Positions 1-8,037 of a stretch of DNA of 64,000 bases are shown piece by piece (positions within the stretch are counted from its first letter, which is position 1; each line of letters begins with the position of its first letter). The position numbers were made by a program, and so were the translations under genes. The DNA comes from an uncultured Gammaproteobacteria bacterium (GTDB lineage Bacteria; Pseudomonadota; Gammaproteobacteria; Pseudomonadales; Pseudohongiellaceae), in contig CAJXPR010000001.1 of assembly GCA_913058135.1 (NCBI GenBank), positions 1-64,000 on the forward strand, written 5' to 3'. A model generated the notes under the pieces. The model searched no databases and had not been told where the DNA came from. It worked only from the letters and a program-made list of their open reading frames with translations.

Positions 1-1
1 T

Positions 2-35
2 GTCTCGTGGGCTCGGAGATGTGTATAAGAGACAG
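2..35 (+). other. Illumina Nextera read-2 adapter left at the contig end
   Basis: Bases 2-35 match the 34-base Nextera transposase adapter. Bases 17-35 are the 19-bp Tn5 mosaic end (AGATGTGTATAAGAGACAG). This is library DNA, not genome. It shows that the window starts at a contig end and that the gene running into it is cut by the assembly, not in the cell. Any open frame crossing these bases is spurious. Confidence 0.97.
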
Positions 36-343
36 GCTATCATGTCGCTGTTGGCGGTCGTGTCCTGCGAGACGGTCGGGTAAACGTAAAAGCAATCAAC
101 AGGCGCGAAGGGGTCGTCAGACCAAGGCTCCAGACGCACGGATCCGTCTGCCCGGACGATCGTGGTGCTCATGTCAACTTCACAGGCGCGCGGGTTGCCA
201 GGCCTGCACAGCCAGTTGCTGCTATCTGCGTAGTCTACGTCCTCAGCCGTTTGTGCAGATACCGAAGATGTCATGGCACCACTCATTCCAAGTACCAGTG
301 CGCCGAGACTGACACCGGGCCATATACGCTTGTGTTTGTTCAT
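36..343 (-). CDS. DUF3089 family secreted protein, N-terminal part only
   Basis: The reverse strand from ATG 343 reads MNKHKRIWPGVSLGALVLG, a basic start and hydrophobic stretch ending near SVSAQ, which looks like a cleavable signal peptide. The mature part has WLCRPGNPRAC, STTIV and DCFYVYPTVS, which I recognise as typical of DUF3089 proteins (alpha/beta-hydrolase-like, no firm function known). About 102 codons are present and the rest is lost at the adapter, so this is an assembly truncation. AGGGAG lies 11 bases before the ATG. It is divergent from the antiporter gene, with 236 bp between the two starts that hold no gene I can see. Confidence 0.8.
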
Positions 344-579
344 TGAAATCAGATCTCCCTGAATGTGTGCGAACGAATCGCAGAGTTTATGGGCTCAGCA
401 TAAGTCAGGGGTTGTGCGCAAACAAGTTACCGACCTGCTGAAGGCCAACAGTTTTCGGCGAGCCAGGTGCTTTTTGCGCCCAAACGCCTGAGTCCTCGGG
501 ATTTATCCGACGATGGCTGGGATTCTGTCGCATAACCGGTTAAAGTTGGCAAAACCACCAGCAAAGGATCGATTGACGG

Positions 580-2046
580 ATGACAGCGTTCCGTACCAGC
601 CCCTCCCTGTTTTTGTCCGTCATCCCCCTGCTCGTGCTGTTTGCCCTGCTGGGGTATAACGTCGCCGTGTACGGTGATGACTCACTCAGTGGCGCCAACC
701 AGAGTGCGCTGATTATTGCCGCCGCGCTGGCTGCGGCTCTGGGTCTGTACCGGGGAGAACCCTGGGCCAACATCCAGGACAAGATCATCGACAATATCAG
801 GGCTGCCACGCCAGCTGTATTGATTCTGCTGATGGTGGGCGCGCTCACGGGCAGCTGGCTGATCAGTGGCATCGTACCGGCGATGATCTATTACGGCCTG
901 CAGATTTTCAGTCCGACCTTTTTTATTGCCAGTGCCTGTCTGATCACCGCGATTGCGGCGGTGGTGATTGGCAGTTCCTGGTCGACCTCGGCGACGCTGG
1001 GTGTGGCCCTGATGAGTATCGGTTACGCGATGGGGTTGAACCCGGGGCTGGTGGCCGGTGCCATTGTATCGGGCGCCTATTTCGGTGACAAAATGTCGCC
1101 TTTGTCAGACACAACCAATCTGGCATCGGGTGTCAGTGGTGTCGATCTGTTTGCCCATATTCGCTATCTCAGCCTGACCGCCCTGCCCTCCATCATTATT
1201 ACCCTGTCCGTATATTTCATACTCGGCCTGTTCATGGGCTCTGATGCCGTTGATGTCAATGATACTGAACGCTACCGGGCGTTGATTGCTGACCGCTTTT
1301 ACGTATCACCGCTGTTGTTGCTGGTACCGGTAGGCGTGATTTTCCTGATCGTGAAAAAAGTGGCGGCCTTGCCGGCACTGTTCATGGGCGCCCTGGCCGG
1401 CGTTGTGTGTGCGGTGCTGTTCCAGCAACCGGTACTGGCAGAATTGGCACAAACCACGGGTGGCCTCTACCAGAGCGTGATGCAGGCGCTGTATGGCAGC
1501 ACCGCGATTATCTCTGGTGATGTGGTACTGGATGAATTGCTCAGTACCGGTGGCATGGCCGGTATGCTCAATACCATCTGGCTGATTCTGTCGGCCATGG
1601 TATTTGGTGGCACGATGGAAGCTGGTGGCTTCCTGGCCCGGATAACCCAGGCCCTGATCAGTCGCGTGCGGTCCGATGCCGGGCTGGTAACCGCGACGGG
1701 TGCCACCTGCGTGGTCACCAATGTGTCAGCATCGGATCAGTATCTGTCCATCGTGGTGCCCGGTCGCATGTTCACCGAGGCCTACCGTAAACGCGGACTG
1801 GCGCCGCAGAATCTGAGCCGTACACTGGAAGATACAGGCACTGTCACCTCGGTGCTGGTGCCCTGGAATACCTGCGGTGCCTATCACGCCAGTGTGCTGG
1901 GTGTGGCGACGCTGGCCTACGCGCCCTGGGCCTTCTTTTGCCTGCTGAGCCCGGCAATGACGCTGTTCTTTGCGTGGGCGCGCATCCGCATTGCGCGGGT
2001 TGAGGAAGAGCCGGCTATCGATGTTGTCATGAAACCGTCGTCTTGA
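580..2046 (+). CDS. NhaC-family Na+/H+ antiporter
   Basis: The 488-aa product is a polytopic inner-membrane protein with about a dozen hydrophobic segments. IGSSWSTSATLGVALM, GAYFGDKMSPLSDTTNLA and, near the end, TGTVTSVLVPWNTCGAY are hallmarks of the NhaC antiporter family, which exchanges Na+ (or malate/lactate in some members) for protons. Length is normal for the family. The ATG at 580 follows AAAGGAT at good spacing. It sits 38 bp before the phospholipase-like gene on the same strand and may be co-transcribed with it. Substrate beyond the family level cannot be read from sequence. Confidence 0.88.
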   Translation: MTAFRTSPSLFLSVIPLLVLFALLGYNVAVYGDDSLSGANQSALIIAAALAAALGLYRGEPWANIQDKIIDNIRAATPAVLILLMVGALTGSWLISGIVPAMIYYGLQIFSPTFFIASACLITAIAAVVIGSSWSTSATLGVALMSIGYAMGLNPGLVAGAIVSGAYFGDKMSPLSDTTNLASGVSGVDLFAHIRYLSLTALPSIIITLSVYFILGLFMGSDAVDVNDTERYRALIADRFYVSPLLLLVPVGVIFLIVKKVAALPALFMGALAGVVCAVLFQQPVLAELAQTTGGLYQSVMQALYGSTAIISGDVVLDELLSTGGMAGMLNTIWLILSAMVFGGTMEAGGFLARITQALISRVRSDAGLVTATGATCVVTNVSASDQYLSIVVPGRMFTEAYRKRGLAPQNLSRTLEDTGTVTSVLVPWNTCGAYHASVLGVATLAYAPWAFFCLLSPAMTLFFAWARIRIARVEEEPAIDVVMKPSS

Positions 2047-2084
2047 TCTTGCAAACTCGGCAGAGACCCGTCTGAGAATGCACC

Positions 2085-3245
2085 ATGAAAATCGTCCTGC
2101 CCGCGCTGCTTGCCGGGTCACTGTTGTTGCCACTGCTATCGGTCACGCTGGCTGCCGAAGCCGACCCATGTGCGGTGATCACTGCAAACAATGCTGACCA
2201 GTGTCTGCACCTGAACCATGTTCAGGTGCTGGGCACCCATAACAGCTATAAACGTTTCCCGCCGCCGGCGTTAATCACCCTGCTGAACGATTTCCGTGCG
2301 GGTTGGGCTGACGATATCAGCTATCAGCATCGACCCTTGCCCGAACAGTTGGAGTTGCTCGGCATCAGGCAGTTTGAACTGGATGTGTTTGCCGATGCCG
2401 ACGGGGGTCTGTATTCGCAGCCGGCAGGCGGCCTGCTGATTGATGATCCGGAGCTGGCACACAATCGCGCCGTAATGGATGCACCGGGCCTGAAAGTGCT
2501 GCATTCACAGGATCTGGACTACCGCACTACCTGCCTGACTCTGATAGCCTGCCTGACCGAGATACGCGACTGGTCGGCGCAGAATCCGTCACATCTGCCC
2601 ATCATGATCATGCTGGAGCTAAAGGATGGCGCGCGCCAGGATTGGGGGCCATTGACCTATACGACACCGCAGATCATCGATGCTGACAATATTTTCACGG
2701 TGGATGAGGAAATATGGCAGGTCTTCGATCGTCAACATGTCATCACCCCCGACGATGTTCGTGGTGACTACGAGTCGCTTAATGCTGCCGTGATGGATCG
2801 TGGCTGGCCTACGCTGGCGCAGAGCCGCGGCAAGGTCCTGTTCGCGCTTGATAACACTGGCCGCCACCTGAGCGATTATCTGTCTCGCTCAGCTGTGCTG
2901 TCCGAACGCGCGCTATTTGTCAGCGCAGAGCCCGGCCATCCAGCCTCCGGATTTCTCAAGATGAATAACGTGATTGCTGACGGCGAGGCCATACGCACGT
3001 TTGCCAGTCAGGGCTACCTGATTCGAACCCGCTCAGATGTGCCCAGCCACGAAGCCCGCACCGGCGATACCACCCGTCGTGATCTGGCGCTGGCCAGCGG
3101 TGCCCAGTATATCAGTACCGATTATGCCGAGCCCTCGCCGCTGGGGTCGGACTATCAGGTAATGTTACCCGGCACCGAGGGGATTGCACGCTGCAATCCG
3201 GTCAGTGCGCCTCCCGGCTGTGACAGTGATTGGTTGACCGAGTAA
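2085..3245 (+). CDS. Exported phosphoinositide phospholipase C-like protein (PI-PLC-C1 type)
   Basis: The 386-aa protein has a signal peptide (MKIVLPALLAGSLLLPLLSV, cleavage probably after LAA). The mature part has VLGTHNSYK with the first catalytic-type His, FELDVFAD, LHSQDLDYRTTC with the second His, and IMIMLELKD. These are the order and spacing of the calcium-dependent PI-PLC-C1 group. Several cysteines fit an extracytoplasmic enzyme. The natural substrate is unknown; bacterial members may act on phosphodiesters other than phosphoinositides. Its stop lies 3 bp from the stop of eda, so the two genes are tightly convergent. Confidence 0.8.
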   Translation: MKIVLPALLAGSLLLPLLSVTLAAEADPCAVITANNADQCLHLNHVQVLGTHNSYKRFPPPALITLLNDFRAGWADDISYQHRPLPEQLELLGIRQFELDVFADADGGLYSQPAGGLLIDDPELAHNRAVMDAPGLKVLHSQDLDYRTTCLTLIACLTEIRDWSAQNPSHLPIMIMLELKDGARQDWGPLTYTTPQIIDADNIFTVDEEIWQVFDRQHVITPDDVRGDYESLNAAVMDRGWPTLAQSRGKVLFALDNTGRHLSDYLSRSAVLSERALFVSAEPGHPASGFLKMNNVIADGEAIRTFASQGYLIRTRSDVPSHEARTGDTTRRDLALASGAQYISTDYAEPSPLGSDYQVMLPGTEGIARCNPVSAPPGCDSDWLTE

Positions 3246-3248
3246 ATC

Positions 3249-3890
3249 TCAGGCGTGCTTAAACCGGGAAAGATGTGCAAGGCTGTCGCGGGTGCAGTTG
3301 CGGATGGAGACCCAGTCACCGGCTACGACGCTGTCAGTTGGCAACATCCACGATCCACCTACACACAATACATTGGATAGCGCCAGGTAGTCACTGGCAT
3401 TGCTGGCATTGATACCGCCGGTGGGACAAAAGCCGATGTCTGCCAGGGGGCCTGACAGGGCCTTGAGCAGTGCGGGGCCGCCGCAGGCCGATGCCGGGAA
3501 CAACTTGAAACAGTCATAACCCAGTTCCATACCGCCCATTACCTCGGACGCGGTGCTGACGCCTGGTAGAAATGGCAGGCCCAGTGCCTCTGCACACTCT
3601 GCCAGACGGCGGGTCAACCCGGGACTGACCGCAAAATCCACGCTGACATCGGCCACGGCCTCCAGATCCGCAACGCTGGTGATGGTGCCAGCGGCCACTT
3701 TGAGTGCCGGAATGGCCTGCTTCACCGCCTTGATGGCGGCCAGTGCCGCCGGCGTTCGCAGAGTAATCTCCACCGCGGTTATGCCAGCATCAAACAGGGC
3801 CTGACTGATGCCAATGGCCTCTTCTTCGGTATTAACCACCAGCACTGGCAATATGGTCAGTTGACTGAGCTGCTCTCGCATGTGTGACAT
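3249..3890 (-). CDS. eda: 2-keto-3-deoxy-6-phosphogluconate aldolase
   Basis: This 213-aa cytoplasmic enzyme splits KDPG into pyruvate and glyceraldehyde-3-phosphate, the last step of the Entner-Doudoroff pathway. The Schiff-base lysine is K129 in CFKLFPAS and the general base is E41 in VEITLRT. The GAGTITS and FAVSPG segments also fit. The ATG at 3890 has AGGAG 9 bases upstream; a second ATG three codons later is possible. It is the last gene of the zwf-pgl-edd-eda operon, 33 bp after edd. Confidence 0.96.
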   Translation of the reverse strand: MSHMREQLSQLTILPVLVVNTEEEAIGISQALFDAGITAVEITLRTPAALAAIKAVKQAIPALKVAAGTITSVADLEAVADVSVDFAVSPGLTRRLAECAEALGLPFLPGVSTASEVMGGMELGYDCFKLFPASACGGPALLKALSGPLADIGFCPTGGINASNASDYLALSNVLCVGGSWMLPTDSVVAGDWVSIRNCTRDSLAHLSRFKHA

Positions 3891-3923
3891 CTGGCAATGG
3901 CTCCTGATGATGGATGTAGCTGA

Positions 3924-5753
3924 TTATCTGAATACCGAGGCACCGTCGTGAGCAGCCCCGGCCGCCTGCCTGAAGGTGGCGAACAGTCCCCGCCCCAGGC
4001 TATCGGGCAGCATGTTCTGGTCAGGGATGAACCCGGCATTGTCGCGAGATGCCAGGGTATCGTCATCGAGCATCACCTGCAGCAGGCCGGTGTCGGCATC
4101 CAGCGACAGCACGTCACCGTCACGCACTTTGGCCAGCGGGCCACCGTCCAGCGCTTCCGGGCTCATATGGATGGCTGCCGCTACTTTCCCGGAAGCGCCT
4201 GACATCCGGCCGTCAGTCACCAAAGCAACCTTAAACCCCTGATCCTGTAGTGCGCCAAGGCATGGTGTTAGCTGGTGCAGTTCAGGCATGCCATTGGCCT
4301 TGGGGCCCTGGAAGCGCACCACCGCAATGACGTCCTGCTGCAGTTCGCCTGCCTTGAACGCCGCTACCATGGCGTCCTGACTGTCGAACACCCGGCATGG
4401 GGCGGTGATATGTTGATGTTCGGGTTTGACCGCCGAGGTCTTAACCACCCCCTCCCCCAGATTGCCGTGAATCAGTTTCAGACCACCGTGTGCGGAGAAG
4501 GCATCGGTGGCTGGTCGCAGCACGTCAAGACGATGTGATGGCGCGTCGTATTCTACCCATTGGACACCACCGGTCGGCGTCAGCTCCGGCTTTCTGGCAT
4601 ACATGGCCATGCCCTCGCCTACCAGGCTGCGCACGTTTTCGTTCAGCAGACCGGCAGAGCGCAGTTCGCGCACCAGGTAGGCCATGCCGCCGGCCTGCTG
4701 GAAGGCGTTGACGTCGGCTTCTCCGTTCGGGTAGACGCGGGCCAGCAACGGTGTGACACGAGACAGCTCGTCCAAATCTTGCCAGGTCAGGATGATGCCG
4801 GCCGCGCGTGCGATGGCAACCAGATGCAGGGTGTGGTTGGTTGAGCCACCACTGGCGAGCAAGGCCACCGCCGCATTCACCAGCGAACCTTCACAAATGA
4901 GTTCGGTCAGTGGCATGGGCTTTTCACCCTGGGCGGTGGCTGCCAACACCCGGCGCACGGTCTCCCTGGTCAGCGCTTCGCGCAAGGGGTCATCGGGATT
5001 CACAAATGAGGCGCCGGGAAGCTGTACGCCCAGCATCTCCACCATGACCTGATTGCTGTTGGCTGTGCCGTAAAAATTGCAGGTGCCGGGGCTATGGTAC
5101 GACGCTGACTCAACCGCCAGCAGTTCCTCGCGGCCGGCATTGCCCTGCGCGTAGCGTTGACGTACCTCGGCCTTGGTTTTATTGGGGACACCTGAGCCCA
5201 TTGGGCCGGCGGGAATAAAACCGGCGGGCAGATGGCCGAATTGCAACGCACCTATCAGCAATCCCGGCACGATTTTGTCACAGACGCCCAGACACAATAT
5301 GCCATCAAAGACATTGTGGCTCAGGCTGACAGCCGTGGCCATGGCGATGACCTCGCGGCTGAACAGACTCAGCTCCATGCCCGGCTGACCCTGTGTTACG
5401 CCGTCACACATGGCGGGTACACCACCGGCCACCTGGGCGCTGCAGTCGGCTTCGGCCGCCGCGGCCTTGATGATATCAGGGTAGGTCTGCAGCGGCTGGT
5501 GTGCCGACAGCATGTCGTTGTAAGCGGTGACGACGCCCAGGTTGGCGGACTGCATGCCGGCGATGCGGGTCTTGTCCGCGGGGGCGCAGGCGGCGAAGGC
5601 ATGCGCAATATTGCCGCACGACAGGGTTTTGCGCGGCGGGAATCTGGCCATGGTTTGCTGCGCATTGCGCAGATAGGTCTGCCGCAATTGCTGACTGCGT
5701 GTTCTGATTCGCTCGGTGACGGCTTCAACGGTTGTGTTAATCGTCTGGGGCAT
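3924..5753 (-). CDS. edd: 6-phosphogluconate dehydratase
   Basis: The 609-aa IlvD/Edd-family protein dehydrates 6-phosphogluconate to KDPG and carries an Fe-S cluster. Visible family segments are GGVPAMCDGVTQGQPGMELS, CDKIVPGLLIG, GTCNFYGTANSNQ and VTDGRMSGASGKV. Cysteines lie at the expected cluster positions. Full length for the family. The start overlaps the end of pgl by 17 bp, so translation is probably coupled. It lies between pgl and eda in a complete Entner-Doudoroff operon. Confidence 0.97.
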   Translation of the reverse strand: MPQTINTTVEAVTERIRTRSQQLRQTYLRNAQQTMARFPPRKTLSCGNIAHAFAACAPADKTRIAGMQSANLGVVTAYNDMLSAHQPLQTYPDIIKAAAAEADCSAQVAGGVPAMCDGVTQGQPGMELSLFSREVIAMATAVSLSHNVFDGILCLGVCDKIVPGLLIGALQFGHLPAGFIPAGPMGSGVPNKTKAEVRQRYAQGNAGREELLAVESASYHSPGTCNFYGTANSNQVMVEMLGVQLPGASFVNPDDPLREALTRETVRRVLAATAQGEKPMPLTELICEGSLVNAAVALLASGGSTNHTLHLVAIARAAGIILTWQDLDELSRVTPLLARVYPNGEADVNAFQQAGGMAYLVRELRSAGLLNENVRSLVGEGMAMYARKPELTPTGGVQWVEYDAPSHRLDVLRPATDAFSAHGGLKLIHGNLGEGVVKTSAVKPEHQHITAPCRVFDSQDAMVAAFKAGELQQDVIAVVRFQGPKANGMPELHQLTPCLGALQDQGFKVALVTDGRMSGASGKVAAAIHMSPEALDGGPLAKVRDGDVLSLDADTGLLQVMLDDDTLASRDNAGFIPDQNMLPDSLGRGLFATFRQAAGAAHDGASVFR

Positions 5754-6453
5754 AATAGACCTCGGTCAGGGTCGGTTTGTTGTGCAGCACGGCGCGCACC
5801 GGCATGTCGGCGAACGGGCCTGACGCCAGAGCCTGTTCCAGCACTTGCCGTTTGGTTTCGCCGCGGATATAAAGTATTCGTTTGTGTGCGGACAGGATGG
5901 TATTGAGGCTCAGCGTCATTCTGGCCAGCGGTGCCGGTTCGTCATCGCCGGGCAAGGGCTGGATCGCGCAACAGACCTGTCGGCACTGATCTGACAGCGC
6001 TACTTCCAGACCTTGCGCATGCGGGAAAAAGGACGCGGTATGACCGTCCAGGCCCATGCCCAGCAACACCAGGTCCAGTGGCAGGGTCTGCCGGGCAAGG
6101 ATACTGCCCAGGCTGCTGGCCGCGGCAAACGCATCAGCATGAGAGGTCTTCATGCTGATGAAACGGGCACGGCGCGCCTCGTTCTGAATCAGGCTGTTCT
6201 TGATCATTCTGGCATTGGATTGCGGATGTACCTCGTCAACCCAGCGTTCATCCACCAGGCTCACCGTCACCGACTGCCAGGGCAATGCCTGGTGTGACAG
6301 TTGCTGGTAAAGGGTTTGTGGCGTGCTGCCGCCAGACAGCGCAATGGAGGCTTTGCCGCGTTCTGCCACGCAATCACGGATACATTGGCCAAGCTTTGCA
6401 GTCAATGCCTGCGTCAGTGCAGCCTGGTTTTCGTATTCATGCATCTCCCACAT
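5737..6453 (-). CDS. pgl: 6-phosphogluconolactonase
   Basis: The 238-aa protein of the DevB/NagB-like type hydrolyses 6-phosphogluconolactone. SIALSGGSTPQTLYQQLS near residue 40, VSLVDERWV and LLGMGLDGHTASFFP are the classic motifs. The start at 6453 (MWEMHEYENQ) is chosen because AGGAG lies 7 bases upstream; a second ATG three codons on is less well placed. A longer open frame runs upstream but lies antisense-free inside zwf in another frame and is not part of the protein. It is 22 bp after zwf and overlaps edd. Confidence 0.95.
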   Translation of the reverse strand: MWEMHEYENQAALTQALTAKLGQCIRDCVAERGKASIALSGGSTPQTLYQQLSHQALPWQSVTVSLVDERWVDEVHPQSNARMIKNSLIQNEARRARFISMKTSHADAFAAASSLGSILARQTLPLDLVLLGMGLDGHTASFFPHAQGLEVALSDQCRQVCCAIQPLPGDDEPAPLARMTLSLNTILSAHKRILYIRGETKRQVLEQALASGPFADMPVRAVLHNKPTLTEVYYAPDD

Positions 6454-6475
6454 CTGCGTACTCCTGTCCGACAGG

Positions 6476-7930
6476 TTAATCCTGCCAGCGTCTGCCGTCT
6501 CTGGCAATGAGTGCAATGCTGTCCGCCGGTCCGTTGGAGCCGGCCATATAGGGCAGTGATTTCTGTTTGTGCTGTTTCCAGCCCTCGGCAATGTCATCAA
6601 CCCACTGCCAGGCCGCTTCAACCTGATCAGCGCGCATGAACAGTGTTGAGTTCGAACGCATGACATCGTACAGCAGTCGCTCATAGGCTTCAGGCAAGCG
6701 GCGCTCGGTAAACGCCTCGGAGAGTGACAGATCCAGCGACACATTTTCCATCGGGAAGCTTTCATCCAGGCCGGGGACCTTGTTGAGCAGGTAGAGACGA
6801 ATGCCCTCCTCCGGCTGCAGTTGGATGACCAGCCGGTTGGCACTGTCCTGATGGGCCTGATCCGGAAATATCGCATGTGGCAGTTTTTTGAACTGCACAA
6901 CAATCTCGCAGAAACGACGCTGCATGCGTTTTCCGGTTCGCAGATAAAAAGGGACACCAGCCCATCGCCAATTGTTGATGGACGCCTTGATGGCCACAAA
7001 GGTTTCAGTGCCCGAGTGTCCGACGGCGTCGCTTTCGTGTTGATAGGAAGGAACAGACTGGTTGTCGACGGTGCCTGCCGTGTATTGCCCCCTGACGGTA
7101 TTGTCTGTGACATCACGGCCGGTGAGCGGCGCCAGGCTGCGTAACACTTTGAGTTTTTCGTCGTGCACCGCCCGAGCTTCCAGTGACGCCGGGGGCTCCA
7201 TGGCAAGCAGGCACAGCAGCTGCATCAGATGGTTCTGCACCATATCTCGCAGCGCGCCGGCTTCGTCATAGAACGGCCAGCGACCGCCAGTGCCGATGGT
7301 TTCTGCTGCCGTTATCTGTACGTGATCTATGTAATTGTTGCTCCACAAGGGTTCAAACAGGGAGTTGGCAAAGCGCAGCGTCAGCAGGTTCTGCACGGTT
7401 TCCTTGCCAAGATAGTGATCAATACGGTAGATCTGGTGTTCGTCGAAAATGTCAGTCAGGCTGTTGTTGATGGCAAGAAAGGATTCGCGACTGCTGCCGA
7501 GTGGCTTTTCAATCACCAGGCGCATATTGTCGCGCACCAGGCCGACGGCCCACAGTGACTTGCAAACGGGGGCGAAAATGCCCGGCGGGGTCGCCAGGTA
7601 GGTGACCAGATCCCGGCCAGGGTCGGTGAACACTTTACGCGCCAGCACGGAGAGTTCCGCTTCGTTGCTGGCATCCAGCGCGTAATGAGTCAGTCTGTTG
7701 TTGAAGCGTTTCCAGGTAGCAGCATCGAGCTTGCGGCTACCCAGTTGCTCTGACAGCATCTGGCGGGTTTTTTGCGAAAATGCGCGGGCGGTGTGTTTTG
7801 TCCGGGAGACGCTGATGATTTTAAGGCAATCAGGCAGGCACTGGTCCAGGTCCAGGTGGTAAAGCGCCGGATACAGTTTGCGGAAGGCAAGGTCGCCATC
7901 GCCACCAATTATCAGAAAATCACAGATCAT
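6476..7930 (-). CDS. zwf: Glucose-6-phosphate 1-dehydrogenase
   Basis: This is the first enzyme of the operon: glucose-6-phosphate plus NAD(P)+ to 6-phosphogluconolactone. The nucleotide-binding segment is GGDGDLAFRKLYP, a variant of the usual GASGDL(A/T)xRK pattern. RIDHYLGKETVQNLL holds the catalytic His/Lys region, and EKPLG precedes it. The start at 7930 is the first in-frame ATG; the open frame before it contains only a TTG. The product is 484 aa, normal length. The 107 bp upstream, to the end of the TonB receptor gene, should hold the operon promoter. No HexR-type regulator gene is in the window. Confidence 0.96.
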   Translation of the reverse strand: MICDFLIIGGDGDLAFRKLYPALYHLDLDQCLPDCLKIISVSRTKHTARAFSQKTRQMLSEQLGSRKLDAATWKRFNNRLTHYALDASNEAELSVLARKVFTDPGRDLVTYLATPPGIFAPVCKSLWAVGLVRDNMRLVIEKPLGSSRESFLAINNSLTDIFDEHQIYRIDHYLGKETVQNLLTLRFANSLFEPLWSNNYIDHVQITAAETIGTGGRWPFYDEAGALRDMVQNHLMQLLCLLAMEPPASLEARAVHDEKLKVLRSLAPLTGRDVTDNTVRGQYTAGTVDNQSVPSYQHESDAVGHSGTETFVAIKASINNWRWAGVPFYLRTGKRMQRRFCEIVVQFKKLPHAIFPDQAHQDSANRLVIQLQPEEGIRLYLLNKVPGLDESFPMENVSLDLSLSEAFTERRLPEAYERLLYDVMRSNSTLFMRADQVEAAWQWVDDIAEGWKQHKQKSLPYMAGSNGPADSIALIARDGRRWQD

Positions 7931-8037
7931 ACCTAACCCCGTCAGTTCAGCAATCGTCCTGCTTTTTATATAAACAAGCAAGCTTCTTGCCAGACTGACG
8001 GAGCCGGTGGCGTTTCAATCAGATCTTCATGGTTCGG

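Noticed and set aside
7..312. Plus-strand open frame of 101 codons at the window start
   Set aside because: It begins inside the Nextera adapter, has no recognisable domain, and is antisense to the convincing DUF3089 signal peptide and conserved motifs.
5232..5906. Long plus-strand open frame opposite edd and pgl
   Set aside because: It is antisense to two clearly conserved enzymes and shows no domain; high GC content creates such shadow frames.
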